A DNA stretch of 64,000 nucleotides, from NCBI GenBank assembly GCA_003963245.1, contig RXJX01000030.1:1-64000 (forward strand), in the 5' to 3' direction. Below are positions 8,579 through 17,313 of this stretch, piece by piece. A program made the translations under genes and the position numbers. Within the stretch, counting starts at the first letter, position 1, and every line of letters begins with the position of its first letter. The stretch comes from Neisseriaceae bacterium (GTDB lineage Bacteria > Pseudomonadota > Gammaproteobacteria > Burkholderiales > UBA11063). The notes below the pieces were generated by a model that made no database searches, was not told where the DNA came from, and worked only from the letters and a program-made list of their open reading frames with translations.

Positions 8579-9139
8579 ATGGATAATAAACTAACTACTC
8601 TTTGTCGGCGAATGCTGTTGTTATTTCGCTTTTTGTTAATTGCATTACCGCTAATTACGACTATCAGCTGGCTGTTCCCTGTTAATGATTTTAGTATGAC
8701 AGCGTATTTTGGACCAACCATTGGTCACTCAATTAATGGTGATTTAAAAGATGCTTTACAAAAATTCCAGTGGAATAATAAAGCATTTGGTATCGGTGGC
8801 GCTCTGATAAGTCTTTTACCTTTACTAGTAGGATTAAATAAAATAATTCAATTGTTTAAAAACTATATTCAAGGTAATATTTTTAGTGCGGCTAATGCTA
8901 AAATTTATGGAGTTTTAGGGTATTGGTGCTTGTTTAGTGCATTACTTTTTCAACCATTAAGCGATGCGTTATATTCATTGGCGATTTCAATTAATTATCC
9001 AGCAGGTCATCGTTATATTGCTTTTGGTTTTGGTAATACTAACCTTACCGCAATAATCTGTGGTGCTTTTTTGATTATAGTTGCTCATGTAATGCGGATT
9101 GGGCATAAGATTAATGAAGAGCAAGAACTTACGATTTAA
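8579..9139 (+). CDS. DUF2975 integral membrane protein
   Basis: A 186-residue protein with four predicted membrane helices: one near residues 12-32, one with IGGALISLLPLLVGL, one with GYWCLFSALLFQPL and a last with LTAIICGAFLIIVAHVM. The pattern and the following small HTH gene match the DUF2975/YozG-type pairs known from many bacteria, in which the membrane protein is thought to modulate the HTH partner. Start is supported by SD AAAGGA. The partner starts 11 bases downstream. Confidence 0.8.
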   Translation: MDNKLTTLCRRMLLLFRFLLIALPLITTISWLFPVNDFSMTAYFGPTIGHSINGDLKDALQKFQWNNKAFGIGGALISLLPLLVGLNKIIQLFKNYIQGNIFSAANAKIYGVLGYWCLFSALLFQPLSDALYSLAISINYPAGHRYIAFGFGNTNLTAIICGAFLIIVAHVMRIGHKINEEQELTI

Positions 9140-9150
9140 GGATGTAAATC

Positions 9151-9357
9151 ATGGCAATAATAATTGAACTCGATGTAATGTTAGCACGGCGCAAAATGAA
9201 GTTGCAAGATTTGGCGGAGCAAGTTGGAATTACGATACAAAACCTTTCAATTTTGAAAACTGGCAAAGCTAAAGCGATTCGTTTTGAAACCCTTAATGCG
9301 ATATGTAAAGCTCTGGAATGTGAGGCTGGTGATATCATAAAATATATATCAGATTAG
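9151..9357 (+). CDS. Small Cro/C1-type HTH regulator (YozG-like)
   Basis: A 68-residue protein that is almost only an HTH_26/Xre-like domain: LDVMLARRKMKLQDLAEQVG, then ITIQNLSILKTGKAKAIRF and LNAICKALECEAGDI. This is the standard partner of DUF2975 membrane proteins. SD AAGGA overlaps the upstream stop, showing a coupled two-gene operon. DNA targets are unknown; autoregulation is likely by analogy. Confidence 0.88.
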   Translation: MAIIIELDVMLARRKMKLQDLAEQVGITIQNLSILKTGKAKAIRFETLNAICKALECEAGDIIKYISD

Positions 9358-9400
9358 ATGCATACTATAAAATCATTGGAGCATTGCTCAAATTTGAACT

Positions 9401-9428
9401 ATAGCTATCATTCAATTATGATAGCTAT
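9401..9428. other. Perfect 11-bp inverted repeat
   Basis: ATAGCTATCAT (9401-9411) and ATGATAGCTAT (9418-9428) flank a six-base loop between the HTH gene and the broken LysR gene, which are convergent. It may be a bidirectional terminator although no T-run follows, or an operator. Confidence 0.5.
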
Positions 9429-10011
9429 TGATATTCTGTAGTGGTAATTAATATTACTTAGTTTTAGCCTCAGAGTTCTTTTATTAAACACCGCTCTAAA
9501 AAGTCACTGAATAATTTAATTTTTAAATCTCTTGCATGCGGATGAAATATTAAATAGAACTTCATTTCTAGGACGTAATAGTCTGGTAAAACCGTTACTA
9601 TATCCTCAGCTTTGAGGTCTGGGTTCATCTCTTCTGAGCCAGGACAGATGAATTCATTTGATTTGATAAGTGGGAGGATATGAATTTGATTATTAATTGT
9701 AAGATGTTTAGGCATTTTATAAAGAATACTTTCACCTGTGTGAGTATTAGTCATTTGAAAATGTGCCACTGGTCGTCCGTCGAGATTCATTATTCCAACT
9801 ATCTTATGATTAGCTATTAATTCTGCTGGTGTAGCTGGTAAACCATATTTATCGGCATATCCTTTGCTACAAAATAATTTCCATTTGGTGTTAAATACAT
9901 TTTTGATTTTTAGATCTTGCTGTGATGGTATAAAATTACCTAAAGCCATATCGTAGCCTTCACGTATTATAGTTATCCCATCATTTATTGAGCGAAATAT
10001 GTTAAAGTCTA

Positions 10012-10924
10012 TGTCTCCTAATTTTGGTTGAGAATAAAATGCACGGATACTCTCAAGATCTTCGCGATAAAGCTATGGAATTGTATAAAACAGGTAATTA
10101 CAATAAGAAGGAGTTAGCTGAGTTGCTCTCTTTAGGATATGCCACAATTCGTAGATGGTGTAACAGATATAATGAAACCGGAAGCTGTTTGATCATAAAA
10201 CCTTTGAAGATAGGTAGACGGAATATTTTTACCGATAAGCAAGCAGTATTGGATTATTTACAAGAGCATCCAGATGCTGACGGTATAGAGCTACGTAATC
10301 AATTAGCACCTCATGTTTCGCAAAGTTGTTTTTATAATACGCTTCATAGAATGGGTATTACATATAAAAAAAGAGGTAAATTATAAACAGCGTTGTGAAC
10401 AAAAAAGAGCTTTATTTACCGAGCAAATTATGAATATTTCGCCAGAGAATCTTGTTTATATTGACGAAACAGGTGTTGACAATAATTTATCTAAACTACG
10501 GGGTTGGGCGCTCAAAGGGTTTAAGTCTTTTACTGAGGCATTAGGCTTTCGAACCAAGCGCATAACCTTGATTGGAGGTTATTGTTACGGCAGCAAGGGA
10601 TTAGTAGCTCCAATGGAGTACGATGGCTACACTAATAGTGAGGTATTTCTATCGTGGGTTGAGTTGGCGCTATGTAAGGAATTAAATCCTAATCAAGTTG
10701 TAATTATGGATAATGCAAGTTTCCATAAGTCAGCTAAAGTTAGAGAGTTAATTGAAAGTGTTGGATGTAGGTTAATTTATCTGCCACCATATTCACCTGA
10801 CCTAAATCCAATTGAACATATATGGGCTAACTTAAAACGTTGCATTAGGATAAATGATAATCGACAGAATAATTTAAGTTTAGCTATTGAACAATCTATC
10901 GCTCAATTGTTTATAGGATAACTA
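10012..10924 (+). mobile_element. IS630-type insertion sequence
   Basis: A 913-base element flanked by TA dinucleotides (10010-10011 and 10925-10926), the target duplication expected of the IS630/Tc1-mariner superfamily. The host LysR frame closes perfectly when it is removed. The ends are weakly inverted (TGTCTCCTA at the left; TAGTTATCCTA reading inward from the right). It carries one transposase gene in two frames. The clean junctions suggest a recent insertion. Confidence 0.88.
10039..10921 (+). CDS. IS630-family transposase in two overlapping frames
   Basis: Frame one (10039-10386) gives an HTH-rich N-terminus (MHGYSQDLRDKAMELYKTG, with ATIRRWCNRYNETG). Frame two (open from upstream of 10313 to 10921) gives the DDE catalytic part: YIDETGVD, VIMDNASFHKS and SPDLNPIEHIW contain the three acidic residues. 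The frames overlap around an A7 run (10366-10372). Moving between them needs a +1 (or -2) shift, not the usual -1, so either RNA-polymerase slippage on A7 or a one-base indel is involved. Whether the transposase is active is uncertain. Confidence 0.85.
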
Positions 10925-11528
10925 TAAATCAACAGGTGCATTTATAAAGCGAATATTAAGATCAATTTTAGGGTATTTAATAGAAAACTGATGCAGATAT
11001 GGGGTAATTAAATGAAGCGGAAGCATTGCGTTCATTACAATTCTAATTGTACCCTGAGGCTCATGCTTATCTTTTACAAACTCTTCGGTATTGCGTAACA
11101 TCTTATCAACACAACCTGATGATTCTTGCAAGATGCCATACAACAGCTGTCCTGCTTCGGTTAGTTTAAATTCTCTAGTAGTTGCATGGATTAAAACGAC
11201 ACCCATTCTGCTTTCCATGTTTCTTATACGATTGGCAACTGCTTGAGAGGTAACTTTTAATGCCTTTGCTGTATTTGAGAAGCTACCAATCTCGACAACT
11301 TTTGTGAATAATACTAAATCATCAAGTCCATACATTTTTAATACTTCTCCTAAAATAAATTAAAAATCTCCAGAAGTAAATTTTATCATAACTGGATACT
11401 ATTATTATCTAATTTACTTATTTGTCTTAATAAACTAAAATAGTGTCAGAAGATAAAAACAATCTTCAGAAGTTGGTAAATTTGTAAATTAAGCTTAACG
11501 GCGAAATACTTTCTAGGGGAAATAAATT

Positions 11529-13994
11529 ATGCAGCATAGCAACAAAAGAAAAATTTTAGTTACATTATTGATATATAGTGGCTTACTCACGGCCTGTAAT
11601 CAGGCAGGCAATAGCGCTGCTTCAACAAACTCACCCCAACATGCTGTAGTAAATAATGCCGCAGAAACTCAAAAATTTCTTCGCGTAGTTAATCATATTG
11701 GCAGTACTATTGATCATATTAATATTATTTCAGAATCTGGTCAAGTAGTCTTTAAATCAACTACAGGACTAAACTGTACAAACAATCAAAATTGTAATGT
11801 CGACATTAATAGCTTAGTTACAGCAAAAAATATGTTAGCTAAGTTCTATAATAATAAAAACCAAATGATTTCGATGGCAATGCTACAAAATAACAGCCAA
11901 AAATTGATGTACTCTACGGTATATACTAATAATACTATTTTTGGCGCACAGTTATTTAAGAAATTAGTAAATGTAAGTAAAACTAATAATCAAATATTAC
12001 TGCAACAATTAACTAAGTTTTTTAAAAATAATGATCAACAAGTCAATGTATTAACCGAGTTAGGAGCATACTATTCACAGCAACTAGCTAAAGGCGTAAT
12101 CCATAATGAAAATGATTTTTATAAAATATTATTAAGTAATCTGTCTGCTGGCAAAACTATTGTTGGTAAGTCATTCCTTTTAGCTGCTCCACAAAAATTA
12201 CAAACTGGGCTATTGGGATGTGATAATGAACTTGGGAATAAAATCTTTGAGACCGTTACCCCTTTTGCTAAGCTAATACCTGCACTTGGAGAAGCTTTTG
12301 AAGGTTTAACTACCGAAGGTCAGGCGATATTTAATTGGGCATGTGCTGCAGACACAGTAGATTTTGCGGCTGAATTTGATCAAATAAACGAAAAACTTGA
12401 TACAATTCAAGCATCGCTTGATGCTCTTACCGATAATGTCCAAGAACTGAGAGATATGGTAAATAATCAGGCTTTGGGTGCCGAACAAGTAGCCTTAAAT
12501 AATTTATATAACCAAGAAGATGTTTTTAATAATGTTTATGTCAATTATATGGCACAAATTAATGCTAAGCAAAGTGATAGTGACAGATTCAAAAGCGTGC
12601 ACCAATATGTTAACTCCAGAGGTGGTTTGGATAAAATTAGTCAGACTTCAAAACCGTTATTTGCCGAAGCAGATGGTATTATTGGCGGTTTGAGTAATCA
12701 GTATGAGACTATGCAAAAATTAAATAATCAACTACCATATTTGACTACGTTACTGAATGCTCAGTGTTCTGATGTCAACAAAATACCTGGAGATATTATT
12801 GCCAAAAGAAATTATTGCAATGCAATTACGATGCAAGTCGGAATGAAGATCGCTGCTTATGCCCATATGTCACGACTCAGAATGTCTGATGCAATTTATA
12901 CAGTTGATACTAGTGCCTATCCAGAAGATTATCTCAATCCTTTTGGTAATGGTAAAGGAATAACTTGGGCAGAATCCTTGAAAAAAGTTAAGCAAGATTT
13001 TAAAATCGAGATGGAGTCAGTTAATACTTTCTACACGAAAACATTAATAATGCCAACGGCTGGACTTCCTGTACAGTTAGTAACTACTTTAAATGCTAAA
13101 GGTAACCCATTACACTGTGAAGAATCAACGCCTAGTGGTGTAAATGGTATCATGGAGTGGTATGGAAATAGCAATTTAGGTGATAAAAATCAATATATTA
13201 TAACTAAATGTATTCAAGATGAAGCGATTTCCAGATCCATAACTAGTCGTTACTATTATGTGAGTGATAAAAATAATGTAAGTAATGTATTAGGAACGTT
13301 GGTTGGACAAGGTTTTGTAAAACCTGTAGCACATGTTACTAATAATTATAAGACTTATGATAGTAATAACGATATTATCTCTGGTAAAGAAGGAATTGGT
13401 GTTGTAGACTTAACTGGGTATAAAATCAGTGCCAAGCCATATATAATTAATGGAAAGGAGGCCGCAAATGGATATTTCCCTGAAAATGATACCTTTGAAT
13501 ATAGTAACAATAAGGCAATTGCTGTGCGCCAAGATTTATGGACAACTAATACTAATAATTCTATTAATTGGATAAAATGGAATGGCAGTAATGAGCCTGA
13601 TACCAGAAAAGCAGGGAGTCGCTCATACTATTTATTACGACCAAGTGGAGATCGTACAAGATTGCATTATAATTTATGGGTCCCTTATGCTTGGTCTAGT
13701 TCTGGAGAGTTTTATACTAAGACAACGAATCCTATTGCTTTAGAGTTAAAACTAAGTAACGGTGAGCGTCAATGGATTACTTTTGGATTCTCTCATGGTT
13801 ATGGTCTTTATTCTAATTATTATGAATATGCTGGAATACAGTGCTTGACTTCCCATAATTGTGAAGCTTGGCATGATGGAGAAAATGATACATCTGTAAT
13901 AAAAATGAAACTTCAGAATGGACAGTACATTGATATCTGGTTTAAATGGCATAACCAAGATCCATATATCTATAAAAATATCTATTCACAATAA
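11529..13994 (+). CDS. Large surface lipoprotein, family member 1
   Basis: An 821-residue protein with a lipoprotein signal (lipobox LTAC, Cys 23). A low-complexity tail follows, then a helix-rich region with a moderately hydrophobic segment (FAKLIPALGEAFEGL, about residue 245) and a coiled-coil-like stretch (INEKLDTIQASLDALTDNV, about 285-303). The C-terminal third is beta-like and rich in Asn, Tyr and Trp, with a late Cys pair (QCLTSHNC) followed by MKLQNGQYIDIWF. The same order occurs in the proteins at 24714-26606 and 37989-39923, so they form a paralogous family. Function unknown. SD AGGGG precedes ATG 11529. Confidence 0.75.
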   Translation: MQHSNKRKILVTLLIYSGLLTACNQAGNSAASTNSPQHAVVNNAAETQKFLRVVNHIGSTIDHINIISESGQVVFKSTTGLNCTNNQNCNVDINSLVTAKNMLAKFYNNKNQMISMAMLQNNSQKLMYSTVYTNNTIFGAQLFKKLVNVSKTNNQILLQQLTKFFKNNDQQVNVLTELGAYYSQQLAKGVIHNENDFYKILLSNLSAGKTIVGKSFLLAAPQKLQTGLLGCDNELGNKIFETVTPFAKLIPALGEAFEGLTTEGQAIFNWACAADTVDFAAEFDQINEKLDTIQASLDALTDNVQELRDMVNNQALGAEQVALNNLYNQEDVFNNVYVNYMAQINAKQSDSDRFKSVHQYVNSRGGLDKISQTSKPLFAEADGIIGGLSNQYETMQKLNNQLPYLTTLLNAQCSDVNKIPGDIIAKRNYCNAITMQVGMKIAAYAHMSRLRMSDAIYTVDTSAYPEDYLNPFGNGKGITWAESLKKVKQDFKIEMESVNTFYTKTLIMPTAGLPVQLVTTLNAKGNPLHCEESTPSGVNGIMEWYGNSNLGDKNQYIITKCIQDEAISRSITSRYYYVSDKNNVSNVLGTLVGQGFVKPVAHVTNNYKTYDSNNDIISGKEGIGVVDLTGYKISAKPYIINGKEAANGYFPENDTFEYSNNKAIAVRQDLWTTNTNNSINWIKWNGSNEPDTRKAGSRSYYLLRPSGDRTRLHYNLWVPYAWSSSGEFYTKTTNPIALELKLSNGERQWITFGFSHGYGLYSNYYEYAGIQCLTSHNCEAWHDGENDTSVIKMKLQNGQYIDIWFKWHNQDPYIYKNIYSQ

Positions 13995-14157
13995 CGAGTT
14001 AATGACTTATTGTAATGAAAGACATCTGCTCACAAATCAACTTTGTTGGGCAGGTGTATTGTTGTCAGTTGGTTTTTTCCAGGTGGCAAATTTTTTGATT
14101 GTTTTTGTGTAACATACTAATGTGAATGCTATTTTTAAATTTCAAGGTCAGCTATAG
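13995..14157. other. Intergenic DNA without recognised gene
   Basis: Between the lipoprotein gene and the first repeat copy of the leader region. A short ORF (ATG 14014, 27 codons) has no SD and I do not call it. No clear terminator is seen for the upstream gene. Confidence 0.4.
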
Positions 14158-14218
14158 CTATATATTAGGCTTTTTTTGAAACTCGACAAAGCCTAAGATT
14201 TAAAGATGATAAGTATAG
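14158..14218. repeat. Dispersed palindromic repeat, copy B (short form)
   Basis: Contains GCTTTTTTTGAAACTCGACA and a right end GATGATAAGTATAG, matching copies A, C and D with an internal deletion. AGGCTTT and AAAGCCT form an internal stem. It ends 6 bases before the -35 of the cysteine leader. Confidence 0.65.
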
Positions 14219-14224
14219 ATAAAT

Positions 14225-14254
14225 TTGACATCGTAAGAATAATCTCGGTATAAT
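14225..14254 (+). promoter_or_regulatory. Near-consensus promoter of the cysteine leader
   Basis: Perfect TTGACA (14225-14230), 18-base spacer, perfect TATAAT (14249-14254). Transcription would start about 14261, giving a leader of about 50 bases before the small ORF at 14310. Confidence 0.8.
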
Positions 14255-14309
14255 GCGGGAGATTAATTTTTTAGTCTTTTTATTTAAAATTTCTTTTGTG
14301 AGTATTAAA

Positions 14310-14423
14310 ATGCAAAAAAATCTCATGCAGTTTATTCATGGCAGTACCATGATGCAATTAACGTTTAATTCAAATAAAAACTCTACTTCTATCGCCGCTC
14401 ACATTTCTTGTTGTTGTTGCTAA
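14310..14423 (+). CDS. Cys-run leader peptide (37 aa)
   Basis: A 37-codon ORF ending HISCCCC-stop: four consecutive Cys codons (TGT TGT TGT TGC, 14409-14420) are the last sense codons. It sits directly behind a near-consensus promoter and upstream of an operon for cystathionine/cysteine enzymes. In attenuation systems a run of codons for the end-product amino acid senses its charged tRNA; Cys-run uORFs have been described in mycobacteria for sulfur genes. The inference is that low Cys-tRNA stalls ribosomes here and changes downstream RNA folding. The SD is weak (GTGAG). Too short for standard gene callers. Confidence 0.75.
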   Translation: MQKNLMQFIHGSTMMQLTFNSNKNSTSIAAHISCCCC

Positions 14424-14438
14424 TCGCACAAATCATCT

Positions 14439-14503
14439 GATTACTCTTTAGTAATCGACTCTCTATTTTACAATAAATTTAAAATCAACCAGATACTGGT
14501 TTT
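14439..14503 (+). promoter_or_regulatory. Candidate attenuator hairpins
   Basis: Just after the Cys-codon run are two hairpins. GATTAC/GTAATC (14439-14456) starts 16 bases past the leader stop. AACCAG-ATA-CTGGTT (14487-14501) is followed by TTAT and looks like a weak intrinsic terminator. A ribosome stalled on the Cys codons would cover sequence up to the first hairpin. No strong mutually exclusive pairing was found by eye, so the mechanism is unproven. Confidence 0.45.
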
Positions 14504-14620
14504 ATATTCATAGTTTTTGCATCTTGGCTAATGCTACGATCTACAAAAAATTTGTAATTTTATTTACAATCGTATGTTTTTGTTATTCGCCCATACCTCT
14601 AAGGATTAAAAACCTTGAAT

Positions 14621-14686
14621 CTATACTTGTAGTATTTGATTTTTGAAATCCGACAAAGTCCAAGATTCAAAGACAAATGAGTATAT
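14621..14686. repeat. Dispersed palindromic repeat, copy C (short form)
   Basis: CTATACTTGTAGTATTTGAT, then TTTTGAAATCCGACAAAGTC, then CAAGATTCAAAGACAAATG and AGTATAT. It matches the core and right end of copies A and D, with the middle deleted. It lies within the long 5' UTR between the cysteine leader and the SET gene, so it would be transcribed. Confidence 0.7.
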
Positions 14687-14747
14687 TTTGTATTTGACAA
14701 AATACAAGTAACCAGTAGCTGCTATTGTGTATTCAAAGGTGGGCAAT

Positions 14748-15143
14748 ATGTCACAACAAACTGAAATGTTTAAGTTAAATCCAATATTTAATTGGTTTAA
14801 TATCAAAAAATCTGCAATTCATGGTTTAGGTCTTTTTACGAGCAAACTGATACAAGCGGATGAGCCGCTAGGCATTGCATTATTAAAAAAAGCTCAGAGT
14901 GCGAATTATCTTGAGCATTTGATTGAAGGCTTTGGTTATCAAACTGAGGATGATGACTGGTTAAGAGTTATTGGTGTGCGTTTCATTAATCATAGCCCAG
15001 TTTCTAATATCCGCCTAGAGTATTACAATGATCGGGTTTTGGCTTTTGCTAAACAAGAACTTGCGCCAGAAACGGAAATTATTGCTAATTATGCTGAGAT
15101 TTATCGGGAAATCAATTTACCCATTCCTGATTTCTGTATTTAA
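14748..15143 (+). CDS. Small SET-domain protein
   Basis: A 131-residue protein that is nearly all SET domain. It shows the opening SAIHGLGLFTSKLI, the RFINHSPVSN motif (the NHS of SET methyltransferases) and the late PETEIIANYAEIY. SET proteins transfer methyl from S-adenosylmethionine to lysines; bacterial stand-alone SET proteins have few known targets. SD AAAGGTGG (14736-14743) supports ATG 14748 over the upstream GTG. It lies between the Cys leader and the sulfur genes, 53 bases before the next gene, so it may belong to their operon. A link to SAM or methionine status is speculative. Confidence 0.82.
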   Translation: MSQQTEMFKLNPIFNWFNIKKSAIHGLGLFTSKLIQADEPLGIALLKKAQSANYLEHLIEGFGYQTEDDDWLRVIGVRFINHSPVSNIRLEYYNDRVLAFAKQELAPETEIIANYAEIYREINLPIPDFCI

Positions 15144-15196
15144 ACTTTAACTATAACAAACAAATAATCAATAATTTACACAAGAAAGAATATACA

Positions 15197-16348
15197 ATGA
15201 AAATCGAATCTTTACTAATTCATGGCGGCGTTGATGGTGATCAAGAAACTGGTGCAGTAAGTGTACCACTATATCTGACTTCGACTTATAAACAAGATGG
15301 AATTGGTAACCATCGCGGTTATGAATATTCACGAACTGGCAATCCGACGCGATTTGCTGCTGAAAAATTAATTAGTGATCTTGAAGGCGGACAGGCTGGC
15401 TTTGGTTTTGCATCCGGGATGGCAGCAATTACCGCTATATTGATGCTGTTTAAGGCTGGTGATAAAATTCTATTATCTGCTAATGTTTATGGTGGAACTT
15501 TTCGCGTTTTAGATAAGATATTTTTAAATTTCAAGTTGGAATATGAATTAGTTGATACTAGTGATCTTAGTCAGGTTCAAGCTAAAATTGATCCTACTGT
15601 ACGAGCAATTTTGATCGAAAGTCCAACCAATCCGCTGATGCAAGTGACCGATATTCAGGGTATTGCAAAATTGGCACAAGATAATAATATTCTGACTATT
15701 GTCGATAATACTTTTATGACGCCATATTTACAGCGCCCAATCAGTTTAGGAGCGGATATTGTTATTCATAGTGCGACTAAATATTTGGGTGGACATAGTG
15801 ATCTGATTGCTGGCTTGGTAGTAGTTAATTCTAGCGAACTAGCCGAGCGGATTCATTTTATTCAAAATGCAACTGGTGGTGTGCTTAGCCCCTTTGATTC
15901 TTGGCTTTTGATTCGCGGAATTAAAACTTTGGGGATTCGCATGGATCGTCATTTGGAAAACACAATTAAAATTAATCAATTCCTACTTAAAAATCCAGCG
16001 ATTGATAAGATTTATTATCCAGGACAATCAGATCATCAACAAGCTGACATTCAGGAAAAACAGGCAAATGGTGCTGGAGCAATTGTTTCATTTGAATTAA
16101 ATTCATCGTATAATGTAAATAAATTTCTGACTAGTCTCAAGTTGATTACCTTGGCAGAAAGTTTGGGTGGTGTTGAGTCCTTGATTTCTCATCCTGCAAG
16201 CATGACTCATGCGGCAATTCCGCTGGCAATTCGCCAACAGCTTGGAATTAAAGATAATTTAATCCGACTCTCAGTTGGGATTGAAAATGTTGATGATTTA
16301 ATCAGTGATTTAGAGCAAGCTTTAACTGCTGCTCAAGGAGTAATTTAA
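15197..16348 (+). CDS. PLP-dependent cystathionine lyase/synthase (MetB/MccB family)
   Basis: A 383-residue Cys/Met-metabolism PLP enzyme. Characteristic features are YEYSRTGNPTR, FASGMAAI, VDNTFMTPYLQRP and the PLP-lysine motif HSATKYLGGHSD, plus SHPASMTHA near the end. The family includes cystathionine gamma-synthase, gamma-lyase and beta-lyase, which sequence alone does not separate reliably. The immediately adjacent CBS-like gene and the Cys leader favour a gamma-lyase (MccB) role in reverse transsulfuration, making cysteine from cystathionine. Stop TAA is directly followed by ATG of the next gene, so translation is coupled. Confidence 0.9.
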   Translation: MKIESLLIHGGVDGDQETGAVSVPLYLTSTYKQDGIGNHRGYEYSRTGNPTRFAAEKLISDLEGGQAGFGFASGMAAITAILMLFKAGDKILLSANVYGGTFRVLDKIFLNFKLEYELVDTSDLSQVQAKIDPTVRAILIESPTNPLMQVTDIQGIAKLAQDNNILTIVDNTFMTPYLQRPISLGADIVIHSATKYLGGHSDLIAGLVVVNSSELAERIHFIQNATGGVLSPFDSWLLIRGIKTLGIRMDRHLENTIKINQFLLKNPAIDKIYYPGQSDHQQADIQEKQANGAGAIVSFELNSSYNVNKFLTSLKLITLAESLGGVESLISHPASMTHAAIPLAIRQQLGIKDNLIRLSVGIENVDDLISDLEQALTAAQGVI

Positions 16349-17263
16349 ATGAGTTATATCAATGATATTCGTGAATTAATCGGCAATACTCCATTATTAA
16401 AAATCAATAACTTTCAGCTACCTAAAGATGTAAATCTTTTTGCCAAGCTCGAATACTTAAATCCCGGTGGGAGTGTTAAAGATCGGATTGGTATGGCAAT
16501 GATTGCAGAAGCAGAAAAAAGTGGTTTGTTGCAACCTAGTTCTACGATAATTGAAGCAACTGCGGGAAATACTGGCTTAGGCGTTGCAATGGCTGCGCTT
16601 AATTCTGGCTATCGGGTAATTTTTGCAGTTCCAGAGAAATTCTCAATTGAAAAAATCACTCTAATGAAAGCATTAGGTGCAGAGATAGTTATTACGCCAC
16701 GTGAGACTGGTATGCTTGGTGCGCAGGAAAAAGCTCAGCAACTCTTGCAGGAAATTGACAATTCGATTTCACTAAAGCAGTTTGAAAATGCGGCAAATCC
16801 TGATATCCATTATCGCACAACTGGACCAGAAATTTTTGCGGCATTAAATGGTAAGGTCGATTATTTTCTGGCGGGTGCTGGTAGTGGTGGAACTTTTAGC
16901 GGAATTGCGCGTTATCTGCGCGAACAAAATCCTAAATTAATTACTATTTTAGCTGATCCACATGGCTCGACTATGGGTGGTGGCGAGGCAGCTTGTTATA
17001 ATACGGAAGGAATTGGTAATGACTTCATCCCGAAGACAATGGATATTAATTTGGTTGATGAAGTGGTAAAAATTAATGACGCAGAGGCATTTGAATATGC
17101 CCGACTATTAGCACAAAAAGAAGGTGTATTGGTTGGTTCATCTTCTGGTGCAGCAATGGCAGCAGCTTTAAAATTTATTGCTACCCTAAAAACAGGTGGC
17201 AATATCGTGACACTCTTTCCTGATCGTGGTGATCGTTATTTTAGTAAAGGTTTATATCTTTAG
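16349..17263 (+). CDS. Cystathionine beta-synthase/cysteine synthase-like enzyme (MccA-like)
   Basis: A 304-residue fold-type II PLP enzyme. The PLP lysine is in NPGGSVKDRIGMAM, the cofactor loop is EATAGNTGLG, and the phosphate-binding loop is AGAGSGGTFSG. The family's usual TSGNTG is TAGNTG here, and the C-terminus DRGDRYFSKGLY resembles the MccA/CBS-like subgroup rather than canonical CysK. Likely reaction: O-acetylserine (or serine) plus homocysteine to cystathionine. With the preceding gene it forms a reverse transsulfuration pair. It is the last gene of the operon, ending in a strong terminator. CysK/CysM activity cannot be excluded. Confidence 0.88.
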   Translation: MSYINDIRELIGNTPLLKINNFQLPKDVNLFAKLEYLNPGGSVKDRIGMAMIAEAEKSGLLQPSSTIIEATAGNTGLGVAMAALNSGYRVIFAVPEKFSIEKITLMKALGAEIVITPRETGMLGAQEKAQQLLQEIDNSISLKQFENAANPDIHYRTTGPEIFAALNGKVDYFLAGAGSGGTFSGIARYLREQNPKLITILADPHGSTMGGGEAACYNTEGIGNDFIPKTMDINLVDEVVKINDAEAFEYARLLAQKEGVLVGSSSGAAMAAALKFIATLKTGGNIVTLFPDRGDRYFSKGLYL

Positions 17264-17269
17264 TTAAGT

Positions 17270-17309
17270 CAGATACAGCTATAAACAGCAGTGTTTATGA
17301 CTGTATCTG
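17270..17309. terminator. Strong bidirectional terminator
   Basis: CAGATACAG (17270-17278) pairs with CTGTATCTG (17301-17309), with an inner stem ATAAACA/TGTTTAT. T-rich sequence follows on the plus strand. It separates the convergent sulfur operon and efflux operon. Confidence 0.85.
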
Positions 17310-17313
17310 TTTG

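Larger units (their letters stand above)
9470..11335 (-). pseudogene. LysR-family regulator disrupted by an IS
   Basis: The N-terminal 136 codons (11335 down to about 10927) encode a LysR HTH (MYGLDDLVLFTKVVEIGSFS, AKALKVTSQAVANRIR). The remainder (10011 down to 9470) encodes the substrate-binding domain ending in DFLERCLIKEL. An IS630-type element lies between. Removing 10012-10924 and one TA rejoins the frame exactly (VDL followed by DFNIFRSIND), giving a normal ~316-residue LysR. The truncated N-terminal ORF ends only because the IS supplies a stop. The C-terminal pattern LPDYYV resembles LPDYHV/FPDYHV in the tandem LysR genes at 43-44.8 kb, so these are probably paralogues. Confidence 0.92.

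Noticed and set aside
10366..10373. Classical -1 programmed frameshift in the transposase
   Set aside because: The two frames are related by +1/-2, not -1.
14014..14097. 27-codon ORF after the first lipoprotein
   Set aside because: No SD and no promoter; composition gives no support.
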